From Lentzea sp. NEAU-D7 (GTDB taxonomy: Bacteria > Actinomycetota > Actinomycetes > Mycobacteriales > Pseudonocardiaceae), in contig NZ_JAPJDL010000012.1 in assembly GCF_026242055.1 (NCBI RefSeq), forward strand, positions 203,186 through 258,586: DNA of 55,401 nucleotides, read 5' to 3'. Below are positions 31,708 to 41,736 of this stretch, in pieces. How positions within the stretch are numbered: position 1 is the first letter of the stretch; the number at the start of each line of letters is the position of its first letter. The notes beneath the pieces are model-generated. The model was given only the letters and a program-made list of their open reading frames with translations, was not told where the DNA came from and did not search any database. The translations under genes were made by a program, and so were the position numbers.

Positions 31708-32907
31708 ATGAGCACGAAAACGAGCGCACTGGTGGTGCTTGCCGCATTCTCGTTCGTCACCGGATGTTCACCGGCCGGCGCCGAACACTCGGGTAACGAC
31801 GCGGTCCGGGTCTCTTTGCAGAAAGACGCCGACGCACTGGTGTCGAAAGGTTCCCCCGGCGTTCTCACCGAGTTGCGCACGCCCGACGGCGCGGTGAAGG
31901 TCCGCAGCGGGGAAGGCGACACCGGCGCGAAGACACCGGTCCCGTGGGACGCCCACTTCCGCATCGCGAGCTTCAGCAAGACCTTCGTGGCGACCACGCT
32001 GCTCCAGCTCGTCGGCGAACACCGCCTGTCGCTCGACGACACCGTCGAGAAGTGGCTGCCCGGAGTCGTGACCGGCAACGGGAACGACGGCGGCAAGATC
32101 ACCGTTCGCCAGGTGCTCCAGCACACCAGCGGCATTCCCGAGTACATCGCCGGCGTGCCGGTGTTCACCGAGAACGACTTCCAGCAGCACCGCTTCGACA
32201 AGCACTCCCCGGCAGACCTCGTCGCCCTCGCGATGCGTCAGGCACCCACCTTCGCGCCCGGCGCCGGCTGGAGCTACTCCAACACCAACTACGTGCTGGC
32301 CGGGATGATCATCGGCGAGGTGACCGGCCAGGACTGGCGCACCGCGGTCGACGAACGGATCATCAAGCGCCTGGGCCTGCGGAACACGTCGGCCCCCGGG
32401 CACTCGACCGTGCTGCCGCAACCACATGCGACCGCGTACGAGCGCTTCCCGGAGGACGTCACAGCGGACCCGTTGCGCTTCGGAAAGCCCGTCGACGTCA
32501 CCGAACTGAACCCGTCCTACGCCGAAGCGGCAGGAGAACTGGTCAGCACCACCAACGACGCGCTGGTGTTCCTCCAGGCCCTGGTCTCGGGCGAACTCCT
32601 CGCTCCCGCGGAGCTGGCCGAGATGCAGAAGACGGTGCCGGCGCCGAGCCTGCAGTCGGTCTGGCCGGAGGCGCGCTACGGACTGGGCATCGCCTGGATT
32701 CCCACCGCCTGCGGCGGATTCTGGTCACACGCGGGCGACATCCAGGGCTTCCAGACCCGCAACGGGATCACGGCCGACGGCAAGCGCAGCGTCATCGTCT
32801 CGATGAACACCGACTCGGTGATCCCGAAGGAGTCCTCCACCCCGCCGACGCCGCTCGAGGACCCGTCTTTCGACCTGGTCAAGAACGCGCTCTGTGACCG
32901 CGGGTAG
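31708..32907 (+). CDS. Serine beta-lactamase/penicillin-binding lipoprotein (class C-like)
   Basis: 399 aa from ATG 31708. The signal peptide ends in a lipobox (SFVTGC), so the protein is probably lipid-anchored outside the membrane. Active-site motifs are SxxK in ASFSKTF, YxN in YSNTN, and HAG in WSHAGDIQGF in place of KTG/HSG. This is the beta-lactamase/D-Ala-D-Ala carboxypeptidase family also used by esterases and peptidases. It diverges from the two-component genes, so regulation by that system is likely. True substrate (beta-lactam, peptidoglycan stem or ester) cannot be told from sequence. Confidence 0.9.
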   Translation: MSTKTSALVVLAAFSFVTGCSPAGAEHSGNDAVRVSLQKDADALVSKGSPGVLTELRTPDGAVKVRSGEGDTGAKTPVPWDAHFRIASFSKTFVATTLLQLVGEHRLSLDDTVEKWLPGVVTGNGNDGGKITVRQVLQHTSGIPEYIAGVPVFTENDFQQHRFDKHSPADLVALAMRQAPTFAPGAGWSYSNTNYVLAGMIIGEVTGQDWRTAVDERIIKRLGLRNTSAPGHSTVLPQPHATAYERFPEDVTADPLRFGKPVDVTELNPSYAEAAGELVSTTNDALVFLQALVSGELLAPAELAEMQKTVPAPSLQSVWPEARYGLGIAWIPTACGGFWSHAGDIQGFQTRNGITADGKRSVIVSMNTDSVIPKESSTPPTPLEDPSFDLVKNALCDRG

Positions 32908-33002
32908 CACGGCAGGCCGGCACGCCGGCTCATCTTGACCACATCACCGAAGTTCGATCCCGTGCCGTGTGGACGGGCCTCTCCCAGATCTGTGAGGTAG
33001 CA

Positions 33003-36000
33003 ATGACGCGTTCGAGTTCCGGCAGCCCTGACAACGACGTCGCCGTCGTGGGTCTGGGCCTGCGGTTGGCTGGTGGCATCTGTGAACCGGCGGACTTCTG
33101 GGCCGGCTTGATCGCGGCACGCAGTGAGGTCGGGAACGTTCCCCACGACCGGTGGTCGTCGTACCGGGCACACGGTCCCGCGGCCGCCGCCGCGGTGAAC
33201 CGGGCCGTCAGCCGCGCCGCGTACCTGGAGGACGCCGCGGGCTTCGACGCCGAGTTCTTCGGCGTCACACCGAAAGAAGCGGTTCTGATGGACCCACAAC
33301 AGCGTCTTGTGCTGGAAGTCGTGTGGGAGGCACTGGAACACGCCGGGATTCCGCCTCTGTCGCTCGCCGGTACCAACGCCGCGGTGTTGATCGGTGTGGG
33401 TGGTGGTGAGTACGGGCAGATGTTGCTGAGCGATCCTGAGCGGATCGGGCCGTGGAGCAGCATCGGCGGGGCCTACTGCGCTGTCGCGAACCGGGTTTCG
33501 TACTTCCTCGACCTGCGTGGTCCGAGCCTGGCGCTGGACTCGGCGTGTTCGTCCTCGCTCGCGGCGGTCCACTTCGGACGGCAGGCGCTGCTCTCCGGCG
33601 AGTGTGACGTCGTGATCGCGGGCGGGGTGAACCTGATCGCGGCACCCGCGCAGACCCTGTCGCTGGGGGCGTCGGGGGCGTTGTCGGCCGACGGCAGGAG
33701 CAAGCCGTTCTCCGCTTCGGCCGACGGGTACGGGCGTGGTGAGGGTGCGGGCGTGGTGGTGCTCAAGAGGCTGGACCACGCCCGGCGCGACGGCGACAAT
33801 GTCCTGGCCGTGGTTCGCGCCAGCACGGTCCGGCAGGACGGCCGCACGAACGGGATCATGGCGCCCAACGGCATCGCGCAGCAGGAGATGCTCCGATCCG
33901 TCTACGCGCAAGCAGGCATCGATCCGTCCTCTGTGGACTACCTGGAAGCGCACGGCACCGGCACCCCTCTCGGTGATCCGGTGGAGGCGGCCGCGGCCGC
34001 GGCCGTCCTCGGGGAAGGCAGGACGCCTGACTCACCCCTGCTCATCGGGTCGGTGAAGGGCAACGTGGGGCACCTCGAGGCGGGTGCCGGAGTGGTCGGC
34101 ATCATCAAGACGGTGCTGGCCATGCGCGCCGGTGTTCTCCCGCCCACGGTCGGAGCGCGCGACGGCATCAACGCGGAGGTCGAGGCAGAGCAGTCGATCA
34201 GGGTGGTGGCCGAGCCGACGGCCTGGCCCGAGGTCGCGGGCAAGCCGAAGCTGGCCGGTGTGTCGAGCTTCGGATACGGGGGCACCATCGCGCACGTCTG
34301 CCTGGCGGAAGGTGACCCGCTGCAACCGGAAGTCGAGCGGGACGTTACCGACGACCCGTCCCTGCTCGTGCTGTCCGCCGCCACCCAGGAGGCGCTCGCG
34401 CCGACGGTGAGCAGGCTCGCGGACGCGCTGGAGGCAGGGGAGCAGGACGTCAGTGCGGTGGCGGCCACGCTGGCGTTGCACAGGTCGCACCTGCCGTGGC
34501 GGACCGCCGTGGCCGCCGCCGATCGCGGTGAGGCGGTCAATCGCCTTCGTGCGTGGTCCGCGACCGGGAAGGTGCCGGGGGTCGTGCACGGCCGGGCGAC
34601 CGAGCAGGCCGCGGGGCCGGTGTTCGTCTTCTCCGGGCACGGTTCGCAGTGGGCGGGGATGGGACGTGAGCTGCTCCGGTCGAGCAAGGCGTTCGCGGCC
34701 CTGTGCGAGCGGCTCGACCCGATCTTCCGCGAAGAGGCCGGGTACTCGCTGATCGCCGAACTCGAAGAGGGGGACTGCACCCGGACCGACCGTGTTCAGG
34801 CGACGTTGTTCGCGATGCACCTGGGTCTAGCCGAGGTGTGGCGGTCCTGGGGTGTCGAACCGGTGGCGGCGCTCGGTCACTCGATGGGGGAGATCGCCGC
34901 GGCGGTGACCGCGGGGGTGTGGAGCGCGGAAGACGGCGCCCGGTTCGCCTGCAGGCGCGCGAACCTGATCAAGACCGTCGCGGGCCGCGGTGCCATGGCC
35001 CTTCTCGACGTGCCGTTCGACGAGCTGGAGGAACGGCTCGCGGGCAAGACCGGCTTGGCAGCGGCGATCGAACCGGCTCGCGGGTGGTCCGTGCTGGCCG
35101 GTGACGCGGCCGCGGTGGAGGAGTACGCGACCGCGCTGGCCGGCGAGGGCCGCGTGGTCCGCCGAGTGGCCTCTGACGTCGCCTTCCACAGCTCACACAT
35201 GGACGAGCTCGTCGACGACCTCGGCGCGGCCGTGCACGGGCTGTCGATCGGGCCGGCGTCCTTGCGGCTGTACGGCACGATCTTGGACGACCCGCGCTCC
35301 GACGCGCCGCGCGATTCCGGTTACTGGCAGCAGAACCTCAGGCGCCCGGTGCGGTTCGCGGCAGGCGTGGAGGCCGCGGTCCAGGACGGGCATCACCACT
35401 TCCTGGAGATCTCGCCGCACCCCGTCGTCGTCCACAACATCGCCCAGATCGCGGAGTCGCTGTCCGCCCCGGCGGTCACGACGGCGCACTCGTCGCGTCG
35501 TGAGCAGCCGGTGATCGAGGAGATGACCGGACAGCTGGGCAGGCTGCACTGCGCCGGAGTCCGGGTCGACTGGCGGGCCCACTGGCCGCGCTCGGCAGCG
35601 GTCGCGTTGCCGCGCACGGCTTGGCAGCACGACCGGTACTGGCTTCCCGAGGCACCGGCGGACCGGGGCGCGGGAGGTCACGACCCGGAGTCCTTCACCT
35701 TGCTCGGTTCTCGGCTGACGGCGGCCACCACGCCGCCCTCGGCCGTGTGGCAGACGACCCTGTCGCCCGAGAACAGGCCGTACGACGCTCCGCACACCGT
35801 GCACGGCGTCGACATCGTTCCCGCTGCCGTGCTGTTCTGCACCCTCGCCGACGCCCTCGGGGGCGACGCAGACGCGCCGCGCCACCTGCGCGACGTCGTC
35901 CTGCGCACACCCCTGCCGGCCGAGCAGGACCGCGCCGTCCAGGTCGTCTGCCAGGACGGCAGAGCGGTGCTCTCCTCCCGCCTTCAGGAGGCGTCCGAAG

Positions 36001-38192
36001 AGACCTCCTGGACCACGCACACCTCCGCGCGCGACGGCGGTGCCCGCACGCTGCGCGCCGACTCGGGCGAGGTGGCCGAGGAACCGATGCTCCCCATCGG
36101 CGCCGACGGGGTGCTCGAGCTGCTCCGGCCCCTCGGGGTCTCCGGTCTGGCCTTCGACTGGCAGGTGGATCACCTCCGGCACGACGACGACGCGGTGCAC
36201 GCGACCGTGTCGACGCCCGGTCGTACGCCGCACTGGGCGCTGGTCCTGGATGCCGCCACCACGTTGTCGTCGCTGCCGCTGGCCCGGCAAGGCGTCCACC
36301 GCATGCCCGCCTCTGTCGAGTCGGTCGAGTGGACCGGTCCCGCTCCGTCCTCGGCCCACCTGGTCGCACGTCTGCGGAGTGGCACCGTCGACACCGTCGA
36401 CCTGGACCTGCGAGGGGCCGACGGGCAGTCGGCCGCCAGGGTCACCGGACTCCGGTTCGGTGTGCTCGACGCGGACCAGACGGTGCTCGCCGACCCGCGG
36501 ACCCTGGTGCACGGCCTGTCCTGGCAGCCGCTGGAAGTCGCGGCTGCCGGGACGCCCGCGGCCACGGTCACGCTGGTCTCGACCGAGCCGTCGGCTGTCG
36601 CCGAACGGCTCGCGGAGCACCTGGTGCGGTCCGGCCTGGGGTGCACGGTCGTCGACGCCGCGGACGCCGTCTCGGTGCCGATCGGTGACGAGCCGCACCA
36701 CGTGGTGTACCTGCCCCCGGTGTCCGGACCGGGACAGGAGTACGACGCGACCGTCCACCACCTGACCGAGCTCGCCGGGGTGACCCGGTCCGCGGTCAAG
36801 GCCGACCGGCTGGGAACCAGGTTGTGGGTCCTCACGCGGGAAGCGTTGGCCTGCACCAGTCCCACCGGCCTCACACATCGGCCCCTGTGGGGAGCCGCGC
36901 GGGTGATCGCCGCCGAGCACCCGGAGCTGCGCGGTGGCGTGCTGGACCTGGGGGAGTGCGACGACGCCGCGTTCGACCTGGTGGCTGCGGTGCTCCACGA
37001 ACCCCCGGCGGAGGACTGGCTGGTCGTCCAGAACGGCAGGCTGCTCGCCGGTCGCGTCGTGCCCCGCCCGGACCGCGGCCAGACCCCTCCGGTGCCCCTG
37101 CGACCCGACGCCACCTACCTGGTGACCGGCGGTCTCGGAGCCCTCGGCCTGGAGGCGGCACGTCACCTCTCGTCCCGGGGCGCCCGCCGGCTGGTCCTGA
37201 CCAGCAGGCGGGGACTGCCGCCGCGGTCCACCTGGGACGAGCAGCACGACGCCGCCACGCGGCACGCGATCGGTGTTGTCGAGGAGCTCGAGAGCCAGGG
37301 GGTGACCGTTCTCCCGCTCGCCCTCGACGTGACCGACGCCGACGCCGCTCGAGCGGTGCTGACGCCCGACTTCCTGCGCATGCCGCCCGTCCGGGGCGTG
37401 GTCCACACGGCCGGAGCCGTGCACGGCCGCCTGGTGGACGACCTGGACGAGGAGTCGATCCGGGAGACGTTGCACGCCAAGGTGCGCGGGGCGTTGGTGC
37501 TGCACGAGCTGTTCCCGCCCGGCAGCATCGACGAGATGGTGCTGTTCTCCTCCACCGCACCGCTGGTCGTGCTGCCCGGCTGCACCGCCTACGCCGCGGC
37601 CAACTCGTTCCTGGACGGCCTGGCCGCACACCGGCGGCACCACGGCGGGAACACCACCTCCATCGCCTGGACGGTCTGGCGCGACACCGGCATGGGCAAG
37701 CTCACCGCCGACGGACTGCAAAGCATGCAAGCTCAAGGCTTTGGCGACATCACCCCGTCCGAGGCGCTGCGCGTGTGGAACTGCCTGCACACCACGGACG
37801 ACGGCTACGCGTTGGTGGTCAGGCCGACCACGCCGCCGTCGGGAGGACGACGCGCGCTGTTCGAGCACGTCCGCGACCCCCAGAACGGCGAGCCGCGCGG
37901 GGGAACGGCGACCGAGTCGGTCACCCTCCTGCGCGACCTGCCGGAGGACGAGGTGTACGACGCGGCGATGGCCGTCATCCGCAGCGTGGTGGCGGCCGAA
38001 ACCGGTGTGCCGGAACACCGGATCGAACCCGAACGACCGTTCTCCGACATCGGCCTGGACTCGGTCATGGGCATCGCCATCCGGGGAAAGCTCCAGCACA
38101 GCACCGGAATCGAGCTACCCGCCGGCATCCTCTGGACCCACCCCACACCGGCGACCCTGACGCGCTACCTCGCCACGGCGGTGGCACGTTGA
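33003..38192 (+). CDS. Iterative type I polyketide synthase, 6-methylsalicylate/aromatic type (KS-AT-DH-KR-ACP)
   Basis: 1729 aa from ATG 33003 (GAGG upstream). KS ~10-430 with active Cys ~181 (DSACSSS), EAHGTGT and GNVGHLEAG. AT ~535-840 with Ser ~626 in GHSMGE and VAFHSSH, the malonyl-type signature. DH/thioester-hydrolase-like ~895-1100 with HTVHGVDIVP (HxxxGxxxxP, His ~931). KR ~1360-1560 with GGLGALG and Tyr in TAYAAANSF. ACP ~1640-1725 with Ser ~1686 in LDSVMG. No loading, docking or thioesterase domain. Order, size and the PYDAPHTVHGVDIVPAAVL stretch match bacterial iterative aromatic synthases (6-methylsalicylate and naphthoate types, such as ChlB1, AziB and NcsB). It should build an aromatic acid from malonyl-CoA. 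No acyltransferase, CoA ligase or tailoring gene sits beside it. Confidence 0.93.
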   Translation: MTRSSSGSPDNDVAVVGLGLRLAGGICEPADFWAGLIAARSEVGNVPHDRWSSYRAHGPAAAAAVNRAVSRAAYLEDAAGFDAEFFGVTPKEAVLMDPQQRLVLEVVWEALEHAGIPPLSLAGTNAAVLIGVGGGEYGQMLLSDPERIGPWSSIGGAYCAVANRVSYFLDLRGPSLALDSACSSSLAAVHFGRQALLSGECDVVIAGGVNLIAAPAQTLSLGASGALSADGRSKPFSASADGYGRGEGAGVVVLKRLDHARRDGDNVLAVVRASTVRQDGRTNGIMAPNGIAQQEMLRSVYAQAGIDPSSVDYLEAHGTGTPLGDPVEAAAAAAVLGEGRTPDSPLLIGSVKGNVGHLEAGAGVVGIIKTVLAMRAGVLPPTVGARDGINAEVEAEQSIRVVAEPTAWPEVAGKPKLAGVSSFGYGGTIAHVCLAEGDPLQPEVERDVTDDPSLLVLSAATQEALAPTVSRLADALEAGEQDVSAVAATLALHRSHLPWRTAVAAADRGEAVNRLRAWSATGKVPGVVHGRATEQAAGPVFVFSGHGSQWAGMGRELLRSSKAFAALCERLDPIFREEAGYSLIAELEEGDCTRTDRVQATLFAMHLGLAEVWRSWGVEPVAALGHSMGEIAAAVTAGVWSAEDGARFACRRANLIKTVAGRGAMALLDVPFDELEERLAGKTGLAAAIEPARGWSVLAGDAAAVEEYATALAGEGRVVRRVASDVAFHSSHMDELVDDLGAAVHGLSIGPASLRLYGTILDDPRSDAPRDSGYWQQNLRRPVRFAAGVEAAVQDGHHHFLEISPHPVVVHNIAQIAESLSAPAVTTAHSSRREQPVIEEMTGQLGRLHCAGVRVDWRAHWPRSAAVALPRTAWQHDRYWLPEAPADRGAGGHDPESFTLLGSRLTAATTPPSAVWQTTLSPENRPYDAPHTVHGVDIVPAAVLFCTLADALGGDADAPRHLRDVVLRTPLPAEQDRAVQVVCQDGRAVLSSRLQEASEETSWTTHTSARDGGARTLRADSGEVAEEPMLPIGADGVLELLRPLGVSGLAFDWQVDHLRHDDDAVHATVSTPGRTPHWALVLDAATTLSSLPLARQGVHRMPASVESVEWTGPAPSSAHLVARLRSGTVDTVDLDLRGADGQSAARVTGLRFGVLDADQTVLADPRTLVHGLSWQPLEVAAAGTPAATVTLVSTEPSAVAERLAEHLVRSGLGCTVVDAADAVSVPIGDEPHHVVYLPPVSGPGQEYDATVHHLTELAGVTRSAVKADRLGTRLWVLTREALACTSPTGLTHRPLWGAARVIAAEHPELRGGVLDLGECDDAAFDLVAAVLHEPPAEDWLVVQNGRLLAGRVVPRPDRGQTPPVPLRPDATYLVTGGLGALGLEAARHLSSRGARRLVLTSRRGLPPRSTWDEQHDAATRHAIGVVEELESQGVTVLPLALDVTDADAARAVLTPDFLRMPPVRGVVHTAGAVHGRLVDDLDEESIRETLHAKVRGALVLHELFPPGSIDEMVLFSSTAPLVVLPGCTAYAAANSFLDGLAAHRRHHGGNTTSIAWTVWRDTGMGKLTADGLQSMQAQGFGDITPSEALRVWNCLHTTDDGYALVVRPTTPPSGGRRALFEHVRDPQNGEPRGGTATESVTLLRDLPEDEVYDAAMAVIRSVVAAETGVPEHRIEPERPFSDIGLDSVMGIAIRGKLQHSTGIELPAGILWTHPTPATLTRYLATAVAR

Positions 38193-38207
38193 GCTCCTGT
38201 GACCGGC

Positions 38208-40469
38208 TCAGGCGAGGCACTTCCAGCTGTGAGGATCGGCGACGGCGGTCGTCCTGGCGAAGACCGCCTGCTCGTGCGGGTTCTGGCGCTGGCACGCGTC
38301 GTCCAGGTCCATGGCCACCCGCGCGCCGGTGCCGGTGACGCAGCGCCAGTCGTAGGCGGTCGTCCCCGCCAGGACGACCCCGTTCACGGCGCCGATCGAG
38401 GTGCAGTAGCCCTGGAGGTCCAGTCCGCCCTTCTCGGCGAACACCGGCGGCCGGGCGAGGGTCACCGTGACCGACGTGGTGCCGGGAGGCAGCGCGACAA
38501 CTCCCTTGGCGTTGTCGACGGTGCCCGCGCTGGCCCTGGCGATGTTCCCGCCGAGGAAGGCGGGCAACTCGAACCGCACACCGCCCGCGGGCACGGCGCC
38601 GGTCAGGGTCAGGGTGACGTTCGCACCGGAAGCCGTGATCGCCGCGCCCATGCGCCTGCCGCCGGCGATGGGGTAGTTGCCCACGCTGGTGGTCGCGCCG
38701 TCGCGGAGCCACTGGTTCGGCACTCCGCGGCCGATGATCACCGTGCCGTCGAGCTTCTCGGCGGCCAGCGAGTCCAGCAGGACCTTGGAGGCGTTGGCCT
38801 GCCCCCACATGTGAGGGCTGGAGCCGCTGCCCGCGGTGCTGTGGGTGCCGGGGGACCAGTTGCTCGTTCCGACCGACTGGATGCCTTCCCACCAGGAGAA
38901 GGGAGCGCTCTGGGCGTTCTGGACCAGGTACTGGTACCCGTAGATTCCCTCGGAGCGGTAGCGGGTGGAGGCGAGACCGGCCGAGCCGTAGCCGGCGTTG
39001 TAGGAGCTGCTCACGCCGGGATAGCCGCCGAAGGTGTGTTTGGGCAGGTTCGACAGGCGGCTGAAGCCGTTGTCGTAGGTGGCGTCGATCATGCTGATCA
39101 TCGGGCCGGACGGGTCGCTGCCCCACAGCTGCCCGTCCCACGCCCAGCGGCCGAACAGGAACATCGAGGCCCAGTTGCCGTTGTTGGTCTGGCCGCACAC
39201 GTTCGCGCTGCTGTTGGGGACGTCCATGGCGCACGGCAGGTAGGACAGGCCGTTGGTGGAGATGGTCGTGTTCAGCCTCGCGTTGACCGCGCTCAGCAGC
39301 CTGCCGTAGACCTGCTGCGCCCAGGACGCCTCTGCCGTCTCTCCAAGGGTCTTGGCGATGTAGGAGTACGTGAGGAGGGCGAACAGCGCCGACTGGTTGT
39401 CGACGGTCCAGTAGCCGGCGTGGTCCACCGCCACGGTGGCCTTCATGATCCCGCCCGGGCCGGTTGCGTCGCTCTCGATCCGGTGCGCGGTCTGCCTGAT
39501 CGTCGCGAAGTGGTCCCTGACGAAGGCGGCGTCGCCGGTCTTGCGCAGGTACACCGCCCACGGCCAGTTGTACTTCCACGTCCCGTCCGGGTACATCCGC
39601 GTGATGTCGTTCGGATCGTCCTGGGAGATCAACGTCGGCAGGTAGTCCCTGGCCCGGTCGAGGTCGCCCGCCTCCAGCAGCTGCACCAGCATGCCGACGA
39701 GGTCGTGGTTGAAGATGGCGTCGTAGCCGTTCTCGCCCACGTTGAGGCGGTTGCCGTCCTTGACCAGGTTCGTCGTGATGTACCCGGCCCGGTAGGCGTT
39801 GGCCAGCTGCGGATCGGGCACCCGGATCTGCGCGATCTGGGCGAGTTCGCCGTCCCAGTAGGACGTCATGTGCGCGTAGTGGGCGTCGTAGCCACCGGCG
39901 GCGACCAGTTCGGCCGCCGTGGGCCAGGCGTAGCCCTGGCCGAACCTGTCGGCCGCGATCACGTAGTCGAAGTCGGTGGTCTGCCCCGGCTGGATCGTCG
40001 TCGACGGGCGGGTGAGCGCGTGCGTGCCGCCGGTCGGCGCCGGGTCCAGGACGTGGGCGACCGTGTCGTGGTTGACGACCCTGACCCGGGAGTACACGGC
40101 CACGAAGTCCCGGCCGCCGATCGTCACCCGGTCACCGAAGTTGGTGATCGTGACGGTGCTGTTGTCCCGTTCGAACTGCGTGGTCAGCGCGGGGTAGTAG
40201 CCGCCGGCGTTGAACCACTGGACCCGTGCGGGGTTGTTGTAGATCCCGAACCTGACGGTGGTGTTCGGTCCGGAGTGGACGTCGAAGCTGCCGTCCTTGT
40301 GGGTGAGGACGCCGTAGTAGTCGCCCTCCCAGCCGATCGAGGCGCTGTCGTGCTGCGTCACCGCGGCCCCGGCGCCGGGGGAGTGCCCCACCGCGGTGCC
40401 GGCTGCCACCAGGATCGCGACGACGGCCGCGGCGAGCAGGCCGCGCCGCCTCGGGCTGTGCCTCTTCAT
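38208..40469 (-). CDS. Secreted six-hairpin glycosidase with Cys-rich C-terminal domain
   Basis: 753 aa from ATG 40469 (GGAGGGAAGG upstream). A signal peptide with consecutive arginines (SPRRRGLLAAAVVAILVAAG) allows Sec or Tat export. An N-terminal beta-sandwich (~40-200) precedes an (alpha/alpha)6 barrel (~200-610), recognised by YWTVDNQSALFALLTYSYIA and the WWEGIQSVGTSNW region, as in GH15/GH65-like and related hydrolases. The last ~70 residues have four Cys (YCTSIG, DWRCV, DACQRQ, SWKCLA), a small domain seen on actinomycete secreted proteins. A LacI gene upstream and shared operators point to induced use of a polysaccharide or oligosaccharide. The GH family is not certain. Confidence 0.82.
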   Translation of the reverse strand: MKRHSPRRRGLLAAAVVAILVAAGTAVGHSPGAGAAVTQHDSASIGWEGDYYGVLTHKDGSFDVHSGPNTTVRFGIYNNPARVQWFNAGGYYPALTTQFERDNSTVTITNFGDRVTIGGRDFVAVYSRVRVVNHDTVAHVLDPAPTGGTHALTRPSTTIQPGQTTDFDYVIAADRFGQGYAWPTAAELVAAGGYDAHYAHMTSYWDGELAQIAQIRVPDPQLANAYRAGYITTNLVKDGNRLNVGENGYDAIFNHDLVGMLVQLLEAGDLDRARDYLPTLISQDDPNDITRMYPDGTWKYNWPWAVYLRKTGDAAFVRDHFATIRQTAHRIESDATGPGGIMKATVAVDHAGYWTVDNQSALFALLTYSYIAKTLGETAEASWAQQVYGRLLSAVNARLNTTISTNGLSYLPCAMDVPNSSANVCGQTNNGNWASMFLFGRWAWDGQLWGSDPSGPMISMIDATYDNGFSRLSNLPKHTFGGYPGVSSSYNAGYGSAGLASTRYRSEGIYGYQYLVQNAQSAPFSWWEGIQSVGTSNWSPGTHSTAGSGSSPHMWGQANASKVLLDSLAAEKLDGTVIIGRGVPNQWLRDGATTSVGNYPIAGGRRMGAAITASGANVTLTLTGAVPAGGVRFELPAFLGGNIARASAGTVDNAKGVVALPPGTTSVTVTLARPPVFAEKGGLDLQGYCTSIGAVNGVVLAGTTAYDWRCVTGTGARVAMDLDDACQRQNPHEQAVFARTTAVADPHSWKCLA

Positions 40470-40520
40470 GGTGGGCCTTCCCTCCGGGCGCGCCTCGCGG
40501 CGTGGATCTGAACGGCCAGT

Positions 40521-40533
40521 TTGATCGTTAAAA
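40521..40533. promoter_or_regulatory. Putative LacI operator in front of the glycosidase
   Basis: TTGATCGTTAAAA lies 52 nt before the glycosidase start and shares TTGATCG-N-TAAAA with the site ahead of the LacI gene. The motif is an imperfect palindrome around the central CG, as in LacI/PurR-type operators. A further TTGATCGA follows at 40539-40546. Confidence 0.55.
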
Positions 40534-40644
40534 TCCCGTTGATCGACCCAACCACAGCGCAACTTGGGGTGTCAACGCCGGAGAATCCACACGAGGAGGC
40601 CGCAGTGAAGGACCGGTCCTGGCGCGCGAGTGGACCGATCAAAG

Positions 40645-41685
40645 TCAGGTCCGGCGGCGGGAAGAGCCGCGCACGACCAGTTCCGGTGCCAGCAGCGACG
40701 CGACCGGAACCGGTGTCCCCCCGGCCGGGCACAGGGCCTCGACGATCCGCCGGCCCACCTCGGGAAGCGGCTGGCGGACGCTCGACAGGTCCAGCACCTC
40801 CGCGGAAGGGGTGTCGTCGTACCCCACCAGCGCCACGTCCTCACCGAGAGCCAGTCCGAGGTCGCGGACGGCCTGCAGCGCACCCGCCGCCAGCGTGTCG
40901 GAGGCCGCGACCAGCGCCGTCGGCGGATCGGCACGGTCCAGCAGGCCGCGGGCCGTCCTCGCGCCGCTGACCCAGGTGTCCTCGCCCCGCACGTCGAGGC
41001 GGTGGCTGCCCGCCAGCAGGCCGTGCCGGTCCATCGCCGTCACCCAGCCGGCAGCGCGGTCGTCGCCGACCCGGTGACCTTCGGGGAAGCCGAGGAAGCC
41101 GATCCTGCGATGACCGCACTCCGCCAGGTGGTCGACGACAGCGCCCACGCCCGCCGCGTTGTCGACGTCCACCCAGCCGGTCGCCTCGGCGTCGTCGGAG
41201 AACCGGCCGAAGCACACGAACGGCACGCCGGCTTCCCGCAGCGCCGGAGGCCGCGGGTCGCCGGGAACCAGGTTGTACAGCACGACGCCCTCGACCGAGC
41301 CGGTCCGCACCAGCTGGACGCAGGTGGCCGCCTCGTCCTCGGCGTCGTCGACCGCGAACAGCATCAGGTGCCGGCCGACGGCCTGCCCCGCCTCGGCCAG
41401 CGCGTGCAGGAAGCGGTCGTGCAGGTGGGCGAGCGAGTGGGAGGAGACGGGCTCGATGCGGCACGCGATCATCCCGGCCGTGCTGGACCGCAGCGCCCGT
41501 GCCATCCGGTTCGGCTGGAACCCCAGCTCCGCGACGGCCCGCCGCACCCGTTCCCGCGTCTCCTCGCGCACCTTCGCCGGGTAGTTCATCACGTTGGAGA
41601 CGGTCTGCTTGGACACGCCGGCGGCCGCGGCGACGTCGGCGATCGTCGCGGGACCGGATCGCGGTACGGCCGGCCTGGCAGGCAT
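40645..41685 (-). CDS. LacI-family repressor of the glycosidase
   Basis: 346 aa from ATG 41685 (AGGGG upstream); the longer frame to 41766 runs through the operator. The N-terminal HTH is TIADVAAAAGVSKQTVSNVM with hinge helix QPNRMARALRSS. A periplasmic-binding-protein-like effector domain follows (VEGVVLYNLVP, VGDDRAAGWVTAM). It lies directly upstream of the glycosidase on the same strand, 175 nt away, with the same operator-like sequence before both genes, so it most likely represses both and is relieved by a sugar from the glycosidase substrate. Confidence 0.9.
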   Translation of the reverse strand: MPARPAVPRSGPATIADVAAAAGVSKQTVSNVMNYPAKVREETRERVRRAVAELGFQPNRMARALRSSTAGMIACRIEPVSSHSLAHLHDRFLHALAEAGQAVGRHLMLFAVDDAEDEAATCVQLVRTGSVEGVVLYNLVPGDPRPPALREAGVPFVCFGRFSDDAEATGWVDVDNAAGVGAVVDHLAECGHRRIGFLGFPEGHRVGDDRAAGWVTAMDRHGLLAGSHRLDVRGEDTWVSGARTARGLLDRADPPTALVAASDTLAAGALQAVRDLGLALGEDVALVGYDDTPSAEVLDLSSVRQPLPEVGRRIVEALCPAGGTPVPVASLLAPELVVRGSSRRRT

Positions 41686-41736
41686 TGCACCACCCCTGGA
41701 GCCACTGGTGCGCCCACGTCGGCGTGCCGCGCTCAG

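Noticed and set aside
35193..38099. 968-aa open frame antisense to the polyketide synthase
   Set aside because: It mirrors the KR/ACP half of the synthase, has no recognisable domain, and arises from third-position GC bias.
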